Source of the DNA: an uncultured Anaerococcus sp.
GTDB lineage: Bacteria; Bacillota; Clostridia; Tissierellales; Peptoniphilaceae
Assembly: GCA_943914475.1 (NCBI GenBank)
Contig: CALUCE010000001.1
Span: forward strand, 141,374-205,373
Reading direction: 5' to 3'
Length of the DNA: 64,000 bases
The translations under genes were made by a program, and so were the position numbers. Every line of letters begins with the position of its first letter. Position 1 is the stretch's first letter. This document shows, piece after piece, positions 17,416 through 25,557 of the stretch. Under the pieces are notes generated by a model. It was given only the letters and a program-made list of their open reading frames with translations, searched no databases and had not been told where the DNA came from.

Positions 17416-18007
17416 TTTTTTGAAAGTTATAGTAAGGGGAATTATATATCCACTCTTTAGAGTTGAAATTCATGGTAAGGAAAATATACCTAGCCAAGGG
17501 GATTTCGTTCTTTGTGGTAACCACTGGAGCAATTGGGACCCTGTTCTTTTGGCAGGAGCCTTAGATAGTCCTATTTATTTTATGGCTAAAAAAGAACTTT
17601 TTACCTTCAAACCTTTGGCCAAGTTTTTATCCACCCTCCATGCCTTTCCTGTGGATAGGGAGAAGATGGATTTAAAGTCTCTAAGACATGCAGTAAGTTT
17701 AATTGATGAAGGTAAGATTTTGGGGATTTTTCCAGAAGGAAAAAGAGTCTACTCTATGGATAGGTCTAATATGAAAGATGGAGCAGGTTATGTAGCTTTA
17801 AAAGCCAAGGTAGATGTAGTTCCTGTAGAGATTATATCTCAATATAAACTCTTTAGAAAAACTCATATTTATATAAAAAAGCCTCTTATGATAGAAGATT
17901 ATAGTAAATATAAAAGAAAAGAAGGCATGGAAAGACTTATGGATGATACTTTCAAAGCTATCTATGAGCATAGGGTGGCATTAAATTCGGCAAATAATGA
18001 AAAATAG
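17405..18007 (+). CDS. plsC: 1-acyl-sn-glycerol-3-phosphate acyltransferase PlsC
   Basis: A 200-residue acyltransferase that makes phosphatidic acid from lysophosphatidic acid. The catalytic HX4D motif is H40-WSNW-D45, and the FPEGKR motif near 108-113 binds the glycerol phosphate. A short hydrophobic N-terminus (FLKVIVRGIIYPLF) anchors it to the membrane. The start overlaps the cmk end. It is followed by a 161-base leader of the ispH-S1 gene. Confidence 0.93.
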   Translation: MLYNFLKVIVRGIIYPLFRVEIHGKENIPSQGDFVLCGNHWSNWDPVLLAGALDSPIYFMAKKELFTFKPLAKFLSTLHAFPVDREKMDLKSLRHAVSLIDEGKILGIFPEGKRVYSMDRSNMKDGAGYVALKAKVDVVPVEIISQYKLFRKTHIYIKKPLMIEDYSKYKRKEGMERLMDDTFKAIYEHRVALNSANNEK

Positions 18008-18168
18008 GCTTTATATATGAAGAAATCTATGTTATGATAAAATCTTAGTAGAGCTTTAGCCTATACTCTTATCATTGATATGCTGGAAATTTAAGTTTAA
18101 AAACTTAAAAGAAGTGAAAATGAAACGGAGGCTTATAGCCTATCAGATTTAGGATAGGTATAAATAGT
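18008..18168 (+). other. Structured leader region of the ispH-S1 gene
   Basis: This 161-base region is unusually rich in small repeats. TTTAAGTTT / AAACTTAAA (18090-18109) is a perfect 9-bp hairpin. CCTATC / GATAGG (18139-18144 / 18153-18158) forms a hairpin just before the start codon. The words AGCCTAT near 18058 and 18137 are repeated. GGAGG at 18126-18130 is about 38 bases from the real ATG but lies inside a possible 10-codon leader frame starting at 18120. A TATGAT -10-like element lies at 18033-18038. The real ribosome binding site near 18151-18159 is weak and within the hairpin. Confidence 0.4.
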
Positions 18169-20247
18169 ATGAAAGTTATTGTAGCAGAAAACTCTGGATT
18201 TTGTGGAGGAGTAAGAAGATCTGTAGATCTTGCAGAAAAATCTCTAAATAATGAGGGAAATCATTACTGCTTGGGAGAGATTGTTCATAACCCTACACAA
18301 GTCAAGATGTTAGAAGATAAGGGCATGAAGACCATAGATATAGATGACTTGGCTAATATCCATGATTCTTCGGTTGTAGTTAGAGCCCATGGAATAGATC
18401 AAGAGACAAAAAATAAGATAGTTGAAAACAATAACCAATTGATAGATGCTACCTGCCCTGTACTTACAAATATATATAAGAAAATTCAAGAAAAAGAAAA
18501 AGAGGGTTATAGGATTGTAATAGTTGGAGATAGGAATCATCCTGAAATAAAAGCTATGGCATCTTACACAAAAGATGGTATAATACTAATAGATGAGTCT
18601 GAAGCAAAAAATATTACAAATCAGTCAAAACTTTATGTTGTAAGTCAAACAACAAACAGAATTGATTTTTTTGAGAATATTGCTCATGAATTAGAGAAGA
18701 CAAATGATGATGTAGTAATAGAAAACACAATCTGCAACGCTACGAAAATCAGGCAAGAGTCTTGTGTGAAGCTTTCAAAACAAGTAGATTGTATGATTGT
18801 AGTCGGTGGTTTTAATAGTTCGAATACCAATAAGCTTTATCAAATAGCACAAAAGCATTGTAATAATGTTCTAAGAATTGAAACTGTTAAAGATCTACCT
18901 TTGCAAAAGCTCACTAATTTTAATATAATAGGGGTAATCGCTGGTGCATCCACGCCAGATACGGTTATCGAGGAGGTAGTAAGTAGGATGGAAGATTTAA
19001 CAAATGAAGAATTTATGAACAGCATTGAAGATAGTATGAAGAAAATTTATCCTAGAGATGTTGTTACAGGAACAATTATTGATGTAAAAGATGATGAAGT
19101 TTTCGTTGATATTCAATACAGAGCTGACGGTATTGTTAAACTTGATGAAATGACAGAAGAAGAAGCTCAAGATCCAAAAGAAAACTTTAACGTTGGAGAC
19201 GAAGTAGACGTTTATGTTATCAAGCTTGACGATGGTGAAGGCAATGTTTCTTTATCAACAAGAAGAGTTGAAGGTGTTAAAAACTGGAAAGTTCTTCTAG
19301 AAAAATATGAAAATGATGAAACTGTTGAAGGGGAAATCACAGGATACAACAAGGGTGGTTTAACTGTAAAAGTTCTTGGTATCAATGGATTTATCCCAGC
19401 AAGCCATATAGCAACATATTTCGTTAAAAACTTCAAAAAGTTTGTTGGAGAAACTTGGGAACTTAAAATCATCAGCATTGATGAAAGAAAGAATAGACTT
19501 GTTTTATCTAGAAAAGAAATTCTTGAAAGCCTATTAGAAGAACAATGGGAAGATCTAGAAGAAGGTGAAGTAGTAACAGGTAAAGTTGCTAGACTAACTG
19601 ATTTTGGTGCTTTCGTTGAAATTGGAAACCTAGATGGTTTACTTCACGTTTCAGACATTTCTTGGAACAGAGTAGAACATCCAGCAGATGTTTTAAATGT
19701 TGGAGATGAAATTGAAGTTAAAATCCTTAAACTTAACAAGGAAAGAAATAGAATTTCTCTAGGAAGAAAACAACTTTTAGATAAACCATTTGACAGCTTT
19801 GTAAAAGAACACGAAGTTGGAGATGTTGTTAAGGGTAAAGTAGTTAATCTACTAGACTTTGGTGCTTTTGTAGAAGTAGCTGAAGGAGTAGAAGGTTTGG
19901 TACACGTTTCTGAAATTTCTTGGGAACACGTAGAAAAACCATCTGATGAACTTAATGTTGGAGATGAAATAGAAGTTAAGATTATCTCTATCGACAAGGA
20001 CGAAGAAAAAATCGGCTTAAGCATCAAAGCTTTAACAGAACAACCAGAAAGACCTGAAAGAAAAGTAAGAAAACAAAATAACGATGAATCAAGAAGAGCT
20101 AACAGAGCTAACAGAAAAGCAGAAAGAAAAGCTAACGAAGATTCATTCGGTGATGAAGATCTAAACAACAATATCGGATTTGCTATAGAAGAAATGTTAT
20201 CTGGAATTACAATCGAAGATGACGAAGATTCTAGCGACGAAGAATAA
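18169..20247 (+). CDS. ispH-rpsA: IspH (HMBPP reductase) fused to ribosomal protein S1-like domains
   Basis: A 692-residue two-part protein. Residues 1 to ~280 are IspH/LytB, the 4Fe-4S enzyme that makes IPP and DMAPP at the end of the MEP pathway. Its cluster cysteines are visible as C12 (SGFCGGV), one in DATCPVL near 102, and one in NTICNAT near 193. Residues ~300-630 hold four S1 RNA-binding repeats, for example TDFGAFVEIGNLDGLLHVSD and its near copy. The tail is basic then acidic (to DDEDSSDEE). This fusion is known in Clostridia. The S1 half shows codon choice like highly expressed genes, which fits a ribosomal role. It has its own leader and a strong terminator. Confidence 0.95.
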   Translation: MKVIVAENSGFCGGVRRSVDLAEKSLNNEGNHYCLGEIVHNPTQVKMLEDKGMKTIDIDDLANIHDSSVVVRAHGIDQETKNKIVENNNQLIDATCPVLTNIYKKIQEKEKEGYRIVIVGDRNHPEIKAMASYTKDGIILIDESEAKNITNQSKLYVVSQTTNRIDFFENIAHELEKTNDDVVIENTICNATKIRQESCVKLSKQVDCMIVVGGFNSSNTNKLYQIAQKHCNNVLRIETVKDLPLQKLTNFNIIGVIAGASTPDTVIEEVVSRMEDLTNEEFMNSIEDSMKKIYPRDVVTGTIIDVKDDEVFVDIQYRADGIVKLDEMTEEEAQDPKENFNVGDEVDVYVIKLDDGEGNVSLSTRRVEGVKNWKVLLEKYENDETVEGEITGYNKGGLTVKVLGINGFIPASHIATYFVKNFKKFVGETWELKIISIDERKNRLVLSRKEILESLLEEQWEDLEEGEVVTGKVARLTDFGAFVEIGNLDGLLHVSDISWNRVEHPADVLNVGDEIEVKILKLNKERNRISLGRKQLLDKPFDSFVKEHEVGDVVKGKVVNLLDFGAFVEVAEGVEGLVHVSEISWEHVEKPSDELNVGDEIEVKIISIDKDEEKIGLSIKALTEQPERPERKVRKQNNDESRRANRANRKAERKANEDSFGDEDLNNNIGFAIEEMLSGITIEDDEDSSDEE

Positions 20248-20265
20248 ATTTAGACTTTAACAAAG

Positions 20266-20305
20266 AGGGACTGTTGCGATAGTATTTGCAGCAGACCCTT
20301 TTTTT
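20266..20305 (+). terminator. Terminator between ispH-S1 and miaB
   Basis: A 12-position stem AGGGACTGTTGC / GCAGCAGACCCT (20266-20277 / 20288-20299), with one A-A mismatch and one G-U pair, is followed by seven T. It lies only 22 bases before the miaB start codon with no clear promoter between, so miaB may depend on readthrough. Confidence 0.9.
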
Positions 20306-20326
20306 CTGCCAAGGAGTAAAGATTTT

Positions 20327-21688
20327 ATGAATTTAAAAGCTATAGAAAAATATAAGGATTATTTTAAAGGAAAAACCTATAATGTTACAACCTTTGGGTG
20401 TCAGATGAACGAGCATGATTCTGAACGTATATCCTATTTACTAGAAGACCTGGGCTATACCCATACAGACCAAAGGGAAGAGGCTGACTTTATATTATTT
20501 AATACCTGCCTGGTTAGGGAAAATGCAGAGCTAAAATTAGTTGGACAAGTATCTAGCCTTAAAAAGCTAAAAGAAGAACACCCAGAAAAGATAATAGCAG
20601 TCTCAGGTTGTATGATGCAAACAAGTACTGCCAGAGAAATGATTGAAAAAAATCATAAGGAAGTAGATATAATATTTGGAACTAAAAACATTAACTCTCT
20701 ACAAGATTTAATCTTTAAGTATCTAGAAACAGGAGAAAGAGTTGTAGATGTATCTACTGATGATGTTAAAGATGACTTTGTAAAATACAATAGCAAAAAC
20801 GACTTCCAAGCCTATGTAAATATTATGAGAGGTTGCGATAACTTCTGTGCTTATTGTATAGTTCCGCAAGCCAGAGGTAGGGAAGAATCAAGAAGGCCTT
20901 CTCATATAATAGAGGAAGTAGAATATTTGGTAAAAGAAGGATATAAGGAAATAACCCTACTGGGACAAAATGTAAACTCTTATGGAAATAAGTCTGATTT
21001 TAATGTTAGCTTCCCAGAACTTTTAGATAGGATTGCTTCCATAGAAGGACTAGAAAGACTTAGGTTTACCACAAGTCACCCTAAAGATTTATCAAAAGAC
21101 TTAGTAAAGGTTATGAAAAAGCATGATAATATCTGTAAGTACTTTCACCTTCCCCTACAAAGCGGGTCTGATAAGGTCTTACATGATATGAATAGGCGCT
21201 ATACCAAAGAGGCCTATATTAAAAAAGCAAAAATGCTTAAAGAAGAAATACCAGGCATAGCACTATCTACAGATATAATTGTAGGATTTCCTACAGAAAC
21301 CGAAGAAGACTTCCAAGATACCTTGGATGTTTGTAGAGAAGTTGGCTTTGATTATGCCTTTACCTTTATTTATTCACCAAGACCAAAGACTAAGGCTTAT
21401 GAGCTACAAACCATAGACCCAGATATAGTTCAAGACAGGTTCCAAAGACTCTTGGATGAACTTTATCCAGGATTTTATGAGAAAAATAAGGAGTATGTAG
21501 GAAAGAGGGTAAAAGTACTATTAGAATCTCCTAGTAAAAATGATCCAGAAGTTTTAACTGGTAGGACTGATACCTACAAACTTGTCCATGTTAAGGCAGA
21601 TAAATCGCTTATTGGTCAAATTGTTGAAGTTGATATTAAAGAAAATACTTCCTTCACCATTACAGGAGATTTGGTTAAGGAAAACTAA
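20327..21688 (+). CDS. miaB: tRNA-2-methylthio-N6-dimethylallyladenosine synthase MiaB
   Basis: A 453-residue radical-SAM methylthiotransferase acting on A37 of tRNAs that read UNN codons. The N-terminal UPF0004 domain starts TFGCQMNEHDSE with Cys residues for the second cluster (also NTCLVRE and SGCMM). The radical-SAM motif is CDNFCAYC (about residues 170-177). A C-terminal TRAM domain (about 380-450) binds tRNA. AAGGAG at 20311-20316 serves the ATG. Prenylation of A37 links it functionally to the isoprenoid genes, but that is general knowledge, not seen here. Confidence 0.95.
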   Translation: MNLKAIEKYKDYFKGKTYNVTTFGCQMNEHDSERISYLLEDLGYTHTDQREEADFILFNTCLVRENAELKLVGQVSSLKKLKEEHPEKIIAVSGCMMQTSTAREMIEKNHKEVDIIFGTKNINSLQDLIFKYLETGERVVDVSTDDVKDDFVKYNSKNDFQAYVNIMRGCDNFCAYCIVPQARGREESRRPSHIIEEVEYLVKEGYKEITLLGQNVNSYGNKSDFNVSFPELLDRIASIEGLERLRFTTSHPKDLSKDLVKVMKKHDNICKYFHLPLQSGSDKVLHDMNRRYTKEAYIKKAKMLKEEIPGIALSTDIIVGFPTETEEDFQDTLDVCREVGFDYAFTFIYSPRPKTKAYELQTIDPDIVQDRFQRLLDELYPGFYEKNKEYVGKRVKVLLESPSKNDPEVLTGRTDTYKLVHVKADKSLIGQIVEVDIKENTSFTITGDLVKEN

Positions 21689-21738
21689 TTATGATATATT
21701 GTAAATTGAAAGTATATATTAAAATTATTTCAATATAA

Positions 21739-21766
21739 TTGCATTTTAAAAAAATTCCAGTATTAT
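21739..21766 (+). promoter_or_regulatory. Possible promoter of the V-ATPase operon
   Basis: Candidate -35 TTGCAT (21739-21744) and -10 TATTAT (21761-21766) are 16 bp apart. Another -10-like TATAAT lies at 21734-21739 with TTGAAA (21706-21711) too far upstream. The region before ntpC is extremely AT-rich, so the exact start cannot be fixed. Confidence 0.35.
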
Positions 21767-21802
21767 TATTTATGTAGTTTAGATGCAAAATAAGGAGTTA
21801 GT

Positions 21803-22777
21803 ATGAAAGCTTATGTGGTAAAAGCTAGAGCTAAACTTGGAAATTTGCCTAATCTAATGGATTATAAAAATTTAATAGATGAACAAGATTTTTCTAGAAA
21901 ATTTGATAAGGTCAAAGAACTTCATCCTTCATTGAGAAAGATAAAGGATTTGGACCAAGTCGAAACAGAGCTGGAACTTGAGATGAGCCACACCATCAAG
22001 TCTTTATCATATTTTCTAAAAGATTATGAGAAGGACTTCTTCGATAGGTATACATCAGCATATGAGATAAGGCTTATTCAAAATGTCATCCAAGGTATTA
22101 TGAATGAGTCTTTAAATGATTCTATATACTTATTTAAGAATAATTCTTTCTCTAAGAATCTTGTGATTAAAAAAGATATGAAATTTGAAGATTTCGTAGG
22201 TAGTCTAAAAAACACCCGATATCATAGAACTTTAGTACCGTTTTTAAATAAAAATATGTCAAAAGATTCTATGATTTTTTTGATTTCAAATTCTTTGACA
22301 AAATTTTATTTTATAGATTTATTAGATTATTCTTCCAAATTCCCAAAAAATCTAGCCAAAAAAATTCGTATTTTTATAGGCAAAGAGATTGACTTATATA
22401 ATATCGAAATGCTGTACAGATTGATTTCATATTTTGACCTACCAGCCTATCAAATCTTTAACTACCTTATAGAAGGTGGGGACAAGCTAAAGGCTGACAA
22501 GTTAAAAAAGTTATCGAACATGACCATTGACAAGTTTAAGGATGAGATAAAAGATACTCCTTATGGTCATATTTTTTCTGACTTTTTCGATTTTAATAAG
22601 GCTCTTATGGAAGAAAGATACAAAATTTATAAAGATCTGAGTAAAGAAGATAATATTTTGTTCTTAATTTATGCTGTAAATATGCTAGATATGACAGACA
22701 AAAATATTATCAGTATCCTTCATATGGATAACAGCTTTACCAGAGATGAGCAAGAAAGCTTAATTGTAACGGGGTGA
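21803..22777 (+). CDS. ntpC: V-type ATP synthase subunit C
   Basis: A 324-residue helical protein of the V/A-ATPase subunit C (d) family, the socket that couples the central stalk to the membrane rotor ring. The N-terminus reads AYVVKARAKLGNL, and later segments such as YEIRLIQNVIQGIMN match the family's helical repeats. It is the first gene of the operon, which is unusual, since in most bacterial V-ATPase operons subunit I or H comes first. GGAG at 21793-21796 lies before the ATG. Sequence conservation in this subunit is always low. Confidence 0.85.
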   Translation: MKAYVVKARAKLGNLPNLMDYKNLIDEQDFSRKFDKVKELHPSLRKIKDLDQVETELELEMSHTIKSLSYFLKDYEKDFFDRYTSAYEIRLIQNVIQGIMNESLNDSIYLFKNNSFSKNLVIKKDMKFEDFVGSLKNTRYHRTLVPFLNKNMSKDSMIFLISNSLTKFYFIDLLDYSSKFPKNLAKKIRIFIGKEIDLYNIEMLYRLISYFDLPAYQIFNYLIEGGDKLKADKLKKLSNMTIDKFKDEIKDTPYGHIFSDFFDFNKALMEERYKIYKDLSKEDNILFLIYAVNMLDMTDKNIISILHMDNSFTRDEQESLIVTG

Positions 22778-22781
22778 TGTA

Positions 22782-23657
22782 ATGGCAGTTGAAAAAATGA
22801 GGCTTGTAAACATCATGGGTAGACTAGGCTATATTGATGATTTCCTAGAGGATATTATCAAGATAGACGAGATAGATCAGGTTTCAGCACTGGTGGAAAT
22901 CCAAAACAGAGACTTTTCTATTAAGGCTACAGAAGAAAATATAGATAGGATAGAAGACTTTAACGACTTAGAGTCATTTCCTAATTCCGATGATGAAATT
23001 ATAAGCAAGTTAGAAGATATAGAAAAGAACTTTGTTACTGATGATTCTTCTGGTGGTAGGAGAATTGATAGGAAAGAAATTAACGAAGTCTATTCTAAAC
23101 TTAGTGATTTAATAGCAAAGAAAGAAGAACTTGAAGCTAAAAAAGAAAAGCTTGAAAACTATGTTAAAAACTATGAAATCCTTAATAAGGAAGCCATAGA
23201 CATAGAAAAAATCCAGAAACTAAAATACTTTTCTTATAGGTTCGGTGAGGTAAGCAAGGAAGGTAGGTTTATTTTAAAGAATAACTATGAAAATATTCCT
23301 TCAACCATTATCCATCTTAATAGCGATGGCTCAGATTCTAATGCTTACAAAGAATATATAGATGAAATTATTTCTATAGATGAATCTACAGTAGACCTTA
23401 GAGAGCAAACAGACAAAGTACTTAACAATGAAAGAGAAAATGTCCATGATGTTTCAGTACGTATGGAAAAAGGCTATGACAAACGTACCAAAGATAAGGC
23501 CAAAGAAGTTTATGATTCTATAATTTCTGAAGCAGATCAAGAAGTTAAAGACATAGAAGATAAATTTGAAAAACAAAGTAGGAAGACTAAAGAAATCTAT
23601 GATTCTAACAAGGATAAACTTGTAAAAGAATTTGTAGATAAGATAAGAGATATATAG
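22782..23657 (+). CDS. V-type ATP synthase subunit I, N-terminal piece with a coiled-coil tail
   Basis: This 291-residue protein starts like subunit I (MAVEKMRLVNIMG). It has the outgoing helix of the stator arm (about 96-140) and the first half of the distal lobe (KLKYFSYRFG to NIPSTIIHL, about 147-179). There it leaves subunit I homology. Residues ~190-291 are a highly charged coiled coil (for example DKVLNNERENVHDVSVRMEK and KEVYDSIISEADQEVKDIED), similar in size and style to the peripheral-stalk subunit NtpF/G/H. No separate gene for that subunit exists in the operon. The rest of subunit I is the next gene. The stop is real and the two frames differ. Confidence 0.75.
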   Translation: MAVEKMRLVNIMGRLGYIDDFLEDIIKIDEIDQVSALVEIQNRDFSIKATEENIDRIEDFNDLESFPNSDDEIISKLEDIEKNFVTDDSSGGRRIDRKEINEVYSKLSDLIAKKEELEAKKEKLENYVKNYEILNKEAIDIEKIQKLKYFSYRFGEVSKEGRFILKNNYENIPSTIIHLNSDGSDSNAYKEYIDEIISIDESTVDLREQTDKVLNNERENVHDVSVRMEKGYDKRTKDKAKEVYDSIISEADQEVKDIEDKFEKQSRKTKEIYDSNKDKLVKEFVDKIRDI

Positions 23658-23670
23658 AAAGAAGGAGAAG

Positions 23671-25101
23671 TTGAAGTTTTTAGAAAAACTTGGTTTTAAA
23701 GTCGGCGACGGCAAAAAAAGTAAGAAGAACGATTTAAATGAAAACTTCGGTAATGAAAACTATATATTGATTTACCCAAAATCAGTTGAAGATGAAGTAA
23801 ACCGTTCTGTTAATTCTATGGGCTTTATCGACAAGGAAATTCCCGATGACTTATCCTACGATAGTCTAGTCGAAGAGCTTAATCAAACAAACAAGGAACT
23901 AGAACTTTTAGACCAAGATTTAGACAAGGTAAGAGAAGACGACAAAGAAGTCTTGGATAATGTTTCATACACCCTAGATTACTATAAGAAGTCTTCAAAA
24001 CTAAAAGACAAGATGGTCAAAGGTCAAAGATATTTTTACCTATCATCTTGGGTTCCAGAAACTAAAATAGACGAAGTAAGAAAATTAAAAGATAAATACG
24101 ACGACACCTTAATATTGGAAAAAAAAGACCATGAGGTAGGACTGGTACCTCCAACCAAACTTAAAAACAATAAATTCGTTAAGCCTTTTGAATTCCTAGT
24201 AAACATGTATGGAGCTCCAAACTATAACGAAATTGATCCTACTGGATTTTTTGCCTTAACCTACATGCTTATATATGGAATGATGTTCGGTGATTTGGGT
24301 CAGGGCCTGGTCTTTGTTCTACTAAGCTACTTTGTTGGTAAGAAGAATAAGGTCTTTGGAAGCTTGATCAGAAGAATTGGTATTTCAGCTTGTATCTTTG
24401 GCGTCCTTTATGGATCAGTGTTTGGTATAGAAACTTTAATACCAGAAATTTTGATTAAACCATTTGATAATATCATGACTGTCTTAGTTGCATCAGTTGC
24501 TTTTGGTATTATCCTCTTACTTATTTCCTATTGTCTAGGAATATATAATAAACTTGTAAAACAAAAAGATTTAGAAGAAGGATTTTTCGGCAAGGAAGGT
24601 TTTGCAGGCCTTATGATGATGGTTTCCTTTATCCTAATTATTTTAAATATAGTTGGTAAGGGAATATCTAGCATGGGACTTGCTGTAGGACTTTTAGTTC
24701 TTTCTATAGTAATGATGATTTTCAAACAACCATTATCACGTTACCTTCTAAGAACCTATCCTTTATATGAAGCAGGAAAGGCTGACTACTATGTAGAAAG
24801 TTCTTTCTCAATAATTGAAGCCTTACTTTCAGTTTTCTCAAACCTTGTATCATTTACCAGGGTTGGGGCCTTTGCTATTAACCACGTTGGTTTGTACATG
24901 GCCTTTGAAGTAATAAGTGAACTTGTAGGTGGGGGGGTTGGAGGTCTAATAATTTTGATCTTAGGTAATATCGTAATTATTGGACTTGAAGGAATGATAG
25001 TCTTTATCCAAGGACTAAGACTTGAATTTTATGAAATGTTTTCTAAGTATTACAAGGGTGATGGCTACAAATTTAGTCCAATCAGCCAAATTAAAGAATA
25101 A
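23671..25101 (+). CDS. ntpI: V-type ATP synthase subunit I, C-terminal piece with membrane domain
   Basis: A 476-residue protein holding the second part of the stator subunit. It begins with a Lys-rich leader, then the second half of the distal lobe (ENYILIYPKSVEDEV to MGFIDKEIPDD, about 29-60). The returning helix follows (about 65-115), then several transmembrane helices. The membrane part includes DPTGFFALTYMLIYGMMFGD (about 189-208) and the SFTRVGAFAINHVG segment that faces the rotor. The start is TTG at 23671 with AAGGAG only 3 bases upstream; no in-frame ATG exists for another ~49 codons. Full-length subunit I is usually 600-660 residues. Confidence 0.85.
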   Translation: MKFLEKLGFKVGDGKKSKKNDLNENFGNENYILIYPKSVEDEVNRSVNSMGFIDKEIPDDLSYDSLVEELNQTNKELELLDQDLDKVREDDKEVLDNVSYTLDYYKKSSKLKDKMVKGQRYFYLSSWVPETKIDEVRKLKDKYDDTLILEKKDHEVGLVPPTKLKNNKFVKPFEFLVNMYGAPNYNEIDPTGFFALTYMLIYGMMFGDLGQGLVFVLLSYFVGKKNKVFGSLIRRIGISACIFGVLYGSVFGIETLIPEILIKPFDNIMTVLVASVAFGIILLLISYCLGIYNKLVKQKDLEEGFFGKEGFAGLMMMVSFILIILNIVGKGISSMGLAVGLLVLSIVMMIFKQPLSRYLLRTYPLYEAGKADYYVESSFSIIEALLSVFSNLVSFTRVGAFAINHVGLYMAFEVISELVGGGVGGLIILILGNIVIIGLEGMIVFIQGLRLEFYEMFSKYYKGDGYKFSPISQIKE

Positions 25102-25115
25102 TAAGGAGAAAAATA

Positions 25116-25556
25116 ATGATATTATATATAGCTTTGCTAGCTTTGGCAGTTGTTACAATTACAATATATTCAGGTTTATACCTATTAAAAAATAACGAAG
25201 ATTCATCAAAAGCAAAAATCAAAAAAGCATTAAAAATAAACTTAACTACTTTTGTTCCTATAATGGTTATGATTATAGTTTTAATCCTACCTTTCTCATC
25301 AAAGGCAGCAGGTGCTGATGCTGCAGGAGCAGCTGCAAGTGCTGGTTCTGACGGGTTAAAATACATTGGTGCTGCTCTTTCAACAGGTCTTGCAGCCATT
25401 GGTACAGGATATGCAGTAGGTACAGTAGGTTCTGCAGCTCTTGGAGCTATTTCAGAAGATGCTTCTATCCTAGGTAGAACAATTATCTTCGTAGGACTTG
25501 CAGAAGGTATTGCAATCTTTGGTGTAATCATTTCTATCATGATCCTCTACGCATAA
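25116..25556 (+). CDS. ntpK: V-type ATP synthase subunit K (proteolipid)
   Basis: A 146-residue membrane rotor subunit with four predicted helices (about 1-24, 46-62, 82-112, 121-146). Only the C-terminal hairpin looks like a complete proteolipid repeat: GLAAIGTGYAVGTVGSAALG and then GLAEGIAIFG with the ion-binding Glu130. The N-terminal hairpin lacks such motifs. The Gln found in the middle of the Na+ site of enzymes such as Enterococcus NtpK is not seen in the GTGYAVG helix, and Gly follows the Glu. This leans towards proton coupling but does not prove it. Confidence 0.92.
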   Translation: MILYIALLALAVVTITIYSGLYLLKNNEDSSKAKIKKALKINLTTFVPIMVMIIVLILPFSSKAAGADAAGAAASAGSDGLKYIGAALSTGLAAIGTGYAVGTVGSAALGAISEDASILGRTIIFVGLAEGIAIFGVIISIMILYA

Positions 25557-25557
25557 A

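Noticed and set aside
19644..20171. A 175-codon open frame antisense to the S1 repeats
   Set aside because: Its internal repeats mirror the S1 repeats of the sense gene, and no start signals or family features are present.
23640..23680. A simple frameshift joining the two subunit I pieces
   Set aside because: The frame of the second gene has a TAA at 23644 and the first gene stops at 23655-23657, so an indel would have to lie in a 10-base interval. The ~100-residue coil between the two halves has no counterpart in ordinary subunit I, and a ribosome binding site precedes the second gene.
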